A stretch of DNA of 64,000 nucleotides from Chamaea fasciata. Its lineage: Eukaryota > Chordata > Aves > Passeriformes > Sylviidae. A model generated the notes under the pieces. That model saw only the letters and a program-made list of their open reading frames with translations. It did no database searches and had not been told where the DNA came from. The position numbers and the translations under genes were made by a program. Below, piece by piece: positions 1 through 6,279 of this stretch (positions within the stretch are counted from its first letter, which is position 1; every line of letters begins with the position of its first letter). The stretch is taken from NCBI GenBank assembly GCA_029207755.1, contig JARCOQ010000005.1:50185563-50249562 (forward strand), read 5' to 3'.

Positions 1-140
1 TTTCAGGTCCACAATACCTTCCTTCGGTTTTGCTAGGGCTACGCAAGAAAACAGCCACAGGAAGATAGAAGATGATCTATTAAATCAAGACCAACTTTTT
101 TGGTGAACATCTTGTACACAAGAAGAGAGTTTTAACGGGG

Positions 141-344
141 ATGCCTGCTCCTTGCAAAGCACCTACATTTTATTTTAGACAAGAAGGAATACGGAGGAGA
201 TACAGTCACATTCTACTTTTACTGCAGCTGAATGAGCAGCGGTCTCAGTGTTCACTGAAGAATGAGAATTGGCATTGGTTTGAAACACTCAATGAAGATG
301 TCAATGGCATTTGCTTTTCTAAAGAACTTCTTCTGCCCGTGTAA
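141..344 (+). other. 67-codon plus-strand ORF, probably not coding
   Basis: Open in all 21 units, with one Gln/His variant (site 248) and one silent change (site 335). No domain recognised, and the stop overlaps the candidate donor at 341. Confidence 0.08.
179..340 (+). ncRNA. Weak candidate exon (unit 1; recurs)
   Basis: Bounded by attttattttag (AG 177-178), a T-rich but not strong acceptor, and by GTAAGA (GT 341-342) preceded by CCGT, a donor with poor exon-side bases. A second GTAAGA donor follows at 414-415. Less convincing than the exon at 1152-1315, and listed because its donor could pair with that acceptor. Confidence 0.12.
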
Positions 345-381
345 GATTTTTCTTTAAAGTGCATTTTAGGAAAAAGAAGAG

Positions 382-403
382 TAATAATAATAATTAAAAA
401 AAA
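382..403 (+). repeat. TAA microsatellite and A-run (unit 1; recurs)
   Basis: About four TAA repeats followed by T395 and eight A. In the other subtype base 395 is G with nine A. The linked difference makes this a useful subtype marker. Confidence 0.8.
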
Positions 404-503
404 CCAAAAATCGGTAAGACCCCAAAATCCACGAGAAGTATTTTTGGAGCTGCCATCAACAATCCATAGCCTTAAGTCCAGCCACAGAACAGAAGCAGCT
501 CCA

Positions 504-525
504 GTGACTCAGCCACGTCACGTGA
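504..525. promoter_or_regulatory. ARE/MARE-like site plus TCACGTGA E-box (unit 1; recurs)
   Basis: GTGACTCAGC at 504-513 matches the antioxidant-response/MAF consensus RTGACNNNGC and contains an AP-1 site. Four bases on, TCACGTGA at 518-525 is a perfect palindrome of the USF/MITF/TFEB E-box type. Both are intact in all units. By simple counting, an ARE match is expected about 0.8 times per 3.1-kb unit on both strands and TCACGTGA about 0.05 times, so only the E-box and the close pairing are notable. Confidence 0.25.
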
Positions 526-692
526 GTTCCAGTAGCCTCGAATGCACTGAAGGCATTGTGTCTTGCTTCATTGGGTACTATGTTGCACTGTACGGAAGTC
601 TATCAAAGCCAGCTGAATGAAATGAACAATTCTTTCTATTTCAAGAAGGAAAAGCACTTGACCAGGAAATACAGAAGAAGACTGGACAGAGA

Positions 693-983
693 TTGGCAAA
701 TAAGGCAAGACTGCAGCACCCCTTGCTAAAACACCAAATGAACACCTGCAAAACACAGAAAAAAGTCTGCCTTCTTCTTTTATCGTCGCTAAAGTGGACA
801 GTCTACCTGCTTCCTGGGTCCAAACATAGTTCAAACTGCAAATTGTTCGTTTGTTTCAACTGCACGGTGAAGAATCCTCACCAAACCATGCCCTGCTCCA
901 TTTATGATCAACGTATTCTTGTTCGGCTTCTTGGGAAAGTTTCCAAGGAGATTTTCATCATATTGGTCGTGATGAAATACTAA
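693..983 (+). other. 96-codon plus-strand ORF, probably not coding
   Basis: Open in all 21 units. The variants seen (Asn/Lys, Arg/Gln, His/Gln) are all amino-acid changes. An 88-codon ORF overlaps it on the other strand in every unit (568-834 here). No recognisable domain. Conservation reflects recent copying. Confidence 0.08.
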
Positions 984-1127
984 AGAAACCACCCAGGAAT
1001 CGCATTTTCTAACTACAGAACTGCTCCTGACATCTGTAGCAAAATTTCATTTGCTTTTCTTTGTCCTCTAACGCACCCATTAATATTGGTCACTTAACCA
1101 CACTGAGCTCTCTTCACTTGCACTTGC

Positions 1128-1139
1128 ACTTTCGGTTTC
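1128..1139 (-). promoter_or_regulatory. IRF-element/ISRE match (unit 1; recurs)
   Basis: Read on the minus strand this is GAAACCGAAAGT, a full match to the interferon-regulatory-factor consensus GAAASYGAAASY. Chance expectation is about 0.006 per unit over both strands, before allowing for the many motifs one could look for. It overlaps the start of the pyrimidine tract of the candidate acceptor at 1151. Identical in all 21 units. Confidence 0.3.
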
Positions 1140-1151
1140 TTTTTTTTCCAG

Positions 1152-1315
1152 CTTGATGCTGCCTCAGAAACGATGTCTGCAGGAGCTGCACGTTAGACAG
1201 GCACGTCAGCTCTTCAGAAAGTGGAGGCTGTAAGGATTAAAAGGGACTCTCTCAAGTGGAAGGCAGGATTCTGGCTTGCAGGGCTGCTGTCCATGCTCAG
1301 AAGGACAGCAGCAAG
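1152..1315 (+). ncRNA. Candidate non-coding internal exon (unit 1; recurs in every unit)
   Basis: A 164-nt segment flanked by good vertebrate splice signals. Upstream is a pyrimidine-rich run (ggtttct, T-run, ccag; AG at 1150-1151) with possible branch-site sequence cacttaacc (A1097, rather distant). Downstream is AAG followed by GTAACA (GT at 1316-1317), and a second donor, AAG followed by GTAAAA, lies at GT 1338-1339 and would lengthen the exon by 22 nt. The segment has no long ORF. The same signals sit at the same offset in all 21 units (exon start 4315 in unit 2). This would suit a multi-exon non-coding RNA transcribed through the array, but splice-like motifs arise by chance and there is no transcript evidence here. 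Strand and function are inferred. Confidence 0.3.
1283..1312 (+). other. Perfect 10-bp inverted repeat next to a splice donor
   Basis: Arms 1283-1292 (GCTGCTGTCC) and 1303-1312 (GGACAGCAGC) are exact reverse complements around a 10-nt loop. The 3' arm ends three bases before the GT at 1316. In RNA the hairpin could influence donor choice between 1316 and 1338. The arms are too short for a usual microRNA precursor. Conserved in all units. Confidence 0.5.
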
Positions 1316-1409
1316 GTAACACTCAGCTGTTCTTAAGGTAAAATTCAAGCTTCCTGCCTTAGAAAGAAGGCTAAGTTTTTACCTCAGCTCTACCCTCTCC
1401 AAGTTCTAG

Positions 1410-1411
<2 letters not shown>

Positions 1412-1462
<51 letters not shown>
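1412..1462 (+). repeat. Variable A-tract, unit 1 (51 A)
   Basis: Pure A homopolymer between ctaggc and gtggtg. This is the one strongly length-variable site of the unit. Tracts in units 1-20 are 51, 16, 27, 14, 23, 24, 24, 38, 52, 16, 26, 22, 23, 25, 24, 25, 24, 25, 23 and 23 A. No AATAAA lies just upstream and I see no target-site duplication, so a retrocopy tail is not supported. Exact lengths may carry sequencing error. Confidence 0.95.
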
Positions 1463-1464
<2 letters not shown>

Positions 1465-1920
1465 GGTGTCTTCACGCCCTCAAGCTTTTCTCCATCCTTT
1501 TTTTTTGACCCTAATTGCTCCTCCACTCGCCGTGATGCTTTTGGTTGCATGAGATAGGGGCTGCCTGGGTCACAGGAACAGCCCAGGGAAGCAGGAGGCA
1601 CGGAAGGAAAAGCGGAGGGCAACAGGCAGAAGCCATTTCCAAAGCGCTTTCCGTGTTGAATGCTGCCAAGACAAAGCACACCCTGTGCTTTCTGGATGGA
1701 GCTCGAGCACCTCAGCAATGAGCCGAATGTTTAGGCTGCAGACACCGGGGCTTGCTATCCCTGCTTCTCCTTTGCCTCGGTGTATTTTACACAAGCAGGC
1801 AATGAACGCAACCAGGTGCCTACAACCAGAAGCAGGCACGGCAACAGTTCAGCCACATCCAATTTAACCTCAGCGGAGAAGGAGAAGCGCCAAAGCAGCA
1901 GCGAGTACCGCAAAACCACC

Positions 1921-1934
1921 GCATCAGGGGGAAC
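1921..1934 (+). promoter_or_regulatory. Weak CTCF-like site (unit 1; recurs)
   Basis: GCATCAGGGGGAAC agrees with CTCF core consensus CCASYAGRKGGCRS at 11 of 14 positions; mismatches are positions 1, 4 and 12, and position 12 is normally a strong C. Present in all complete units. Worth scoring because some macrosatellites such as DXZ4 have one CTCF site per unit. By itself the match is weak. Confidence 0.15.
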
Positions 1935-2040
1935 GCCAAACATGTCTTTGGTGATTTCTACTGCTGGGACACGGTCACACTTGTCTGTGCGGTGCAACCA
2001 CCAAGGGTTTCTATCCTCCTCTCCCGAAAAAACGAGTGCT

Positions 2041-2230
2041 ACGCTTTGGTTTTGCCCGGCACTGAGAGGCTGCGCTGGTAGCTTGCCGAGCTTCCCTAGC
2101 TCGCCGCAGTTCACGCGCCTTACGTAGATGACGCAGCAGAGGCTATTCAGGAAAGTTAGCGTAGGTTACGCAATCGACGTAAATCGCCTCGGCTGCCCAA
2201 GTTCCCTGGCTTGTATTCGGCGGGATCGGG
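2041..2230. promoter_or_regulatory. CpG-rich segment with bZIP-type motifs (unit 1; recurs)
   Basis: About 17 CpGs in 190 bp, far denser than the rest of the unit. It holds ATGACGCAGC at 2128-2137 (ARE consensus), TTACGTAG at 2120-2127, a perfect C/EBP match at 2165-2174 (ATTGCGTAAC on the minus strand, consensus RTTGCGYAAY) and GACGTAA at 2176-2182. Retained CpGs suggest low germline methylation or a recent origin. The segment is nearly invariant between copies apart from the 12-bp indel and one CpG loss in unit 20. Confidence 0.35.
2211..2222. other. 12-bp indel segment (present)
   Basis: Segment ttgtattcggcg is present here and at 27250-27261, and absent from the other 18 complete units. 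I cannot tell insertion from deletion. It lies at the end of the CpG-rich segment and adds two CpGs. Confidence 0.9.
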
Positions 2231-2608
2231 ATTGCTGGTGCCCAGGGCAACTGTTTTTTTTCCTAAGGTTCAAAGCAAGAAGCTAGAGGAGGAAGTTCTG
2301 CTAAAAAATCCAAACATCAGCGGAGCTGGCAGACTTAGACCAAAAGCAGAAAAAGCTGAAAAGATGCTCGGTGTTCCAAGTTGCACACTTCGATTTTCAA
2401 GCAGAGAAAGAAGGACAAAAAAGAAAAAAATATTCTTAGCACCCTGATGAAACATTCACTACCAACTACAGATACTGGGAGGCTGAAAGTCAGAAGATGG
2501 CTTTAACATCCCTTTTCTTCACGGGCTTAACGGTCATTTTCTTGGACAACACCTCATCTAAGCTTTAAGGCCTTAGCAGAAGTTTTACCATCTTTCCCAT
2601 TCACTTTC

Positions 2609-2616
2609 TATAAAAT
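2609..2616 (+). promoter_or_regulatory. TATA-box-like sequence (unit 1; recurs)
   Basis: TATAAAAT after a T/C-rich run, about 380 bp downstream of the CpG-rich segment. If used, initiation would fall near 2635-2645. A TATAAAA string is common in moderately AT-rich DNA, so this is only a candidate core promoter. Confidence 0.15.
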
Positions 2617-2696
2617 TCCTCTTAGTGGGCAATGAAGGAAATCAGTCCTATTTCATATCTGCCAATCATAGAATCACCTCTTTCTTCTAGAGAAAG

Positions 2697-2758
2697 AAAA
2701 CCAAACCAAAACCAAACCGAACCAAAAAACCCCAACAAAACAACAACAACAAACCACA
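2697..2758 (+). repeat. CA-only low-complexity tract (unit 1; recurs)
   Basis: Some 60 bases made almost only of A and C (AACC-type then CAA-type repeats, a single G). The opposite strand is GT-only and therefore stop-poor, which explains the Trp/Phe/Val/Leu-rich minus-strand ORFs here. Directly upstream is caatcatagaatcac (2659-2673), a string reminiscent of avian CR1 sequence but too short to call. Confidence 0.8.
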
Positions 2759-2917
2759 GAAGAAAGCAGACAAAGAAACCAAACCAACAGGTTTCTGAAA
2801 CTTGCTTTGAAAGAGAAAAGCTGGATTCCAAGACTAACTGTGAAGCATCCTCCTTTGACTAGAAATGGGATTTCCCACCCCAGGACACAGCAGTGCCCAG
2901 GGTAGCCCCCGAACCCT

Positions 2918-2934
2918 GCAGAGCCCAGCTCTGC
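2918..2934 (+). other. 7-bp inverted repeat
   Basis: Arms GCAGAGC (2918-2924) and GCTCTGC (2928-2934) with a 3-nt loop. Present in every complete unit. No function assigned. Confidence 0.35.
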
Positions 2935-3080
2935 TGAGGTGGGGAGCAGCTTTGGTCTCTTCTTCCAGGCAGCCTGGAGCAAGCACAAACAGCAGCAGAC
3001 AAAGCTCACCCAAGCCCCTGGCTTCATGACCTCCTAGGCAGAGCAACAGCAGTCATGAATATTTAATCCAAATATACTCT

Positions 3081-3094
3081 GTTGATTTATCAAC
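3081..3094. other. AT-rich inverted repeat at the unit 3' end
   Basis: GTTGAT and ATCAAC are perfect 6-bp arms around TT. The arrangement resembles an HNF1 palindrome but has a two-base instead of one-base centre. It lies in an AT-rich stretch (about 3055-3140) just before the phase boundary. Confidence 0.3.
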
Positions 3095-3163
3095 GAGTCT
3101 TTTTGGCATGACTTGAAACCTACACAATTAAATATAGTAGAGAGGATGTAGAAAGGAGTGAAA

Positions 3164-6100
3164 CTTCAGGTCCAGAATAACTTCCTTCGGTTTTGCTAGG
3201 GCTACGCAAGAAAACAGCCACAGGAAGATAGAAGATGATCTATTAAATCAAGACCAACTTTTTTGGTGAACATCTTGTACACAAGAAGAGAGTTTTAACG
3301 GGGATGCCTGCTCCTTGCAAAGCACCTACATTTTATTTTAGACAAGAAGGAATACGGAGGAGATACAGTCACATTCTACTTTTACTGCAGCTGAATGAGC
3401 AGCGGTCTCAGTGTTCACTGAAGAATGAGAATTGGCATTGGTTTGAAACACTCAATGAAGATGTCAATGGCATTTGCTTTTCTAAAGAACTTCTTCTTCC
3501 CGTGTAAGATTTTTCTTTAAAGTGCATTTTAGGAAAAAGAAGAGTAATAATAATAATTAAAAAAAACCAAAAATCAGTAAGACCCCAAAATCCACGAGAA
3601 GTATTTTTGGAGCTGCCATCAACAATCCACAGTCTTAAGTCCAGCCACAGAACAGAAGCAGCTCCAGTGACTCAGCCACGTCACGTGAGTTCCAGTAGCC
3701 TCGAATGCACTGAAGGCATTGTGTCTTGCTTCATTGGGTACTATGTTGCACTGTACGGAAGTCTATCAAAGCCAGCTGAATGAAATGAACAATTCTTTCT
3801 ATTTCAAGAAGGAAAAGCACTTGACCAGGAAATACAGAAGAAGACTGGACAGAGATTGGCAAAGAAGGCAAGACTGCAGCACCCCTTGCTAAAACACCAA
3901 ATGAACACCTGCAAAACACAGAAAAAAGTCTGCCTTCTTCTTTTATCGTCGCTAAAGTGGACAGTCTACCTGCTTCCTGGGTCCAAACATAGTTCAAACT
4001 GCAAATTGTTCGTTTGTTTCAACTGCACGGTGAAGAATCCTCACCAAACCATGCCCTGCTCCATTTATGATCAACGTATTCTTGTTCGGCTTCTTGGGAA
4101 AGTTTCCAAGGAGATTTTCATCATATTGGTCGTGATGAAATACTAAAGAAACCACCCAGGAATCGCATTTTCTAACTACAGAACTGCTCCTGACATCTGT
4201 AGCAAAATTTCATTTGCTTTTCTTTGTCCTCTAATGCACCCATTAATATTGGTCACTTAACCACACTGAGCTCTCTTCACTTGCACTTGCACTTTCGGTT
4301 TCTTTTTTTTCCAGCTTGATGCTGCCTCAGAAACGATGTCTGCAGGAGCTGCACGTTAGACAGGCACGTCAGCTCTTCAGAAAGTGGAGGCTGTAAGGAT
4401 TAAAAGGGACTCTCTCAAGTGGAAGGCAGGATTCTGGCTTGCAGGGCTGCTGTCCATGCTCAGAAGGACAGCAGCAAGGTAACACTCAGCTGTTCTTAAG
4501 GTAAAATTCAAGCTTCCTGCCTTAGAAAGAAGGCTAAGTTTTTACCTCAGCTCTACCCTCTCCAAGTTCTAGGCAAAAAAAAAAAAAAAAGTGGTGTCTT
4601 CACGCCCTCAAGCTTTTCTCCATCCTTTTTTTTTGACCCTAATTGCTCCTCCACTCGCCGTGATGCTTTTGGTTGCATGAGATAGGGGCTGCCTGGGTCA
4701 CAGGAGCAGCCCAGGGAAGCAGGAGGCACGGAAGGAAAAGCGGAGGGCAACAGGCAGAAGCCATTTCCAAAGCGCTTTCCGTGTTGAATGCTGCCAAGAC
4801 AAAGCACACCATGTGCTTTCTGGATGGAGCTCGAGCACCTCAGCAATGAGCCGAATGTTTAGGCTGCAGACACCGGGGCTTGCTATCCCTGCTTCTCCTT
4901 TGCCTCGGTGTATATTACACAAGCAGGCAATGAACGCAACCAGGTGCCTACAACCAGAAGCAGGCACGGCAACAGTTCAGCCACATCCAATTTAACCTCA
5001 GCGGAGAAGGAGAAGCGCTAAAGCAGCAGCGAGTACCGCAAAACCACCGCATCAGGGGGAACGCCAAACATGTCTTTGGTGATTTCTACTGCTGGGACAC
5101 GGTCACACTTGTCTGTGCGGTGCAACCACCAAGGGTTTCTATCCTCCTCTCCCGAAAAAACGAGTGCTACGCTTTGGTTTTGCCCGGCACTGAGAGGCTG
5201 CGCTGGTAGCTTGCCGAGCTTCCCTAGCTCGCCGCAGTTCACGCGCCTTACGTAGATGACGCAGCAGAGGCTATTCAGGAAAGTTAGCGTAGGTTACGCA
5301 ATCGACGTAAATCGCCTCGGCTGCCCAAGTTCCCTGGCGGATCGGGATTGCTGGTGCCCAGGGCAACTGTTTTTTTCCTAAGGTTCAAAGCAAGAAGCTA
5401 GAGGAGGAAGTTCTGCTAAAAAATCCAAACATCAGCGGAGCTGGCAGACTTAGACCAAAAGCAGAAAAAGCTGAAAAGATGCTCGGTGTTCCAAGCTGCA
5501 CACTTCGGTTTTCAAGCAGAGAAAGAAGGACAAAAAAGAAAAAAAATATTCTTAGCACCCTGATGAAACATTCACTACCAACTACAGATACTGGGAGGCT
5601 GAAAGTCAGAAGATGGCTTTAACATCCCTTTTCTTCACGGGCTTAACGGTCATTTTCTTGGACAACACCTCATCTAAGCTTTAAGGCCTTAGCAGAAGTT
5701 TTACCATCTTTCCCATTCACTTTCTATAAAATTCCTCTTAGTGGGCAATGAAGGAAATCAGTCCTATTTCATATCTGCCAATCATAGAATCACCTACTTC
5801 TTCTAGAGAAAGAAAACCAAACCAAAACCAAACCGAACCAAAAAACCCCAACAAAACAACAACAACAAACCACAGAAGAAAGCAGACAAAGAAACCAAAC
5901 CAACAGGTTTCTGAAACTTGCTTTGAAAGAGAAAAGCTGGATTCCAAGACTAACTGTGAAGCATCCTCCTTTGACTAGAAATGGGATTTCCCACCCCAGG
6001 ACACAGCAGTGCCCAGGGTAGCCCCCGAACCCTGCAGAGCCCAGCTCTGCTGAGGTGGGGAGCAGCTTTGGTCTCTTCTTCCAGGCAGCCTGGAGCAAGC

Positions 6101-6279
6101 ACAAACAGCAGCAGACAAAGCTCACCCAAGCCCCTGGCTTCATGACCTCCTAGGCAGAGCAACAGCAGTCATGAATATTTAATCCAAATATACTCTGTTG
6201 ATTTATCAACGAGTCTTTTTGGCATGACTTGAAACCTACACAATTAAATATAGTAGAGAGGATGTAGAAAGGAGTGAAA
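3164..6279. repeat. Macrosatellite unit 2 (3116 bp)
   Basis: Counterpart of unit 10. It starts with the variant leader shared by units 2, 3, 10 and 11 (C at phase base 1; cagaataac instead of cacaatacc). It has C467/T470, G701, T1072, a short 16-A tract at 4575-4590, A at site 1683 (unique to units 2 and 10), A at 1786, G at 2393, and AC at 2680-2681 (also unique to 2 and 10). No 12-bp insert. Confidence 0.98.
4575..4590 (+). repeat. Variable A-tract, unit 2 (16 A)
   Basis: Short allele, kept at the same length in its duplicate (unit 10). Confidence 0.95.

Larger units (their letters stand above)
2674..3027 (-). other. 117-codon minus-strand ORF, probably not coding
   Basis: It has the largest span of any ORF that is intact in all 20 complete units. 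The N-terminus is hydrophobic and Cys-rich and the C-terminus is Phe/Val/Trp-rich with an Arg-rich end. That composition follows from the CA-only tract read on the opposite strand. All five variable codons I can see change the amino acid (Ala/Thr, two Leu/Phe sites, Cys/Phe in unit 18, Lys/Ser/Asn near the end), which argues against protein-level selection. I recognise no domain. Confidence 0.1.
1..3163. repeat. Macrosatellite unit 1 (reference, long form, 3163 bp)
   Basis: Used here as the coordinate reference. The length excess comes from a 51-base A-tract (1412-1462) and a 12-bp segment at 2211-2222 that only this unit and unit 9 carry. Haplotype: G248, G335, T395 with A8, G413, T701, C1072, T1360, A1578, C1891, T2381, A2393, seven-A run at 2424, CT at 2680-2681, G2775, G2820, C3030. 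A1578, C1891 and T2381 are shared only with unit 9. C1891 replaces the T of a TAA stop on the plus strand, which lengthens overlapping plus- and minus-strand ORFs to 115 and 119 codons. These are not credible genes. Confidence 0.98.

Noticed and set aside
169..174. Minus-strand polyadenylation signal (AATAAA)
   Set aside because: The hexamer is there on the minus strand, but nothing else supports a transcript end, and a single hexamer is expected by chance in 3 kb.
1140..1462. Processed retrocopy or SINE ending in the A-tract
   Set aside because: No AATAAA just before the tract, no target-site duplication found around it, and no SINE-like promoter boxes recognised upstream.
1509..1514. Telomere-type CCCTAA
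   Set aside because: A single hexamer per unit, not a tandem run.
1371..1718. Minus-strand ORF with a poly-Phe run (up to 115 codons)
   Set aside because: It reads through the A-tract, its length and C-terminus change frame with tract length from unit to unit, and it is lost to a frameshift in units 12, 19 and 20.
2659..2673. CR1 retrotransposon fragment
   Set aside because: Only about a dozen bases resemble avian CR1 sequence, too short to support an element call.
2632..2862. 76-codon plus-strand ORF rich in Lys, Asn, Gln and Thr
   Set aside because: The composition is that of the CA-only low-complexity tract. No domain is seen, and its presence in all units reflects recent copying.
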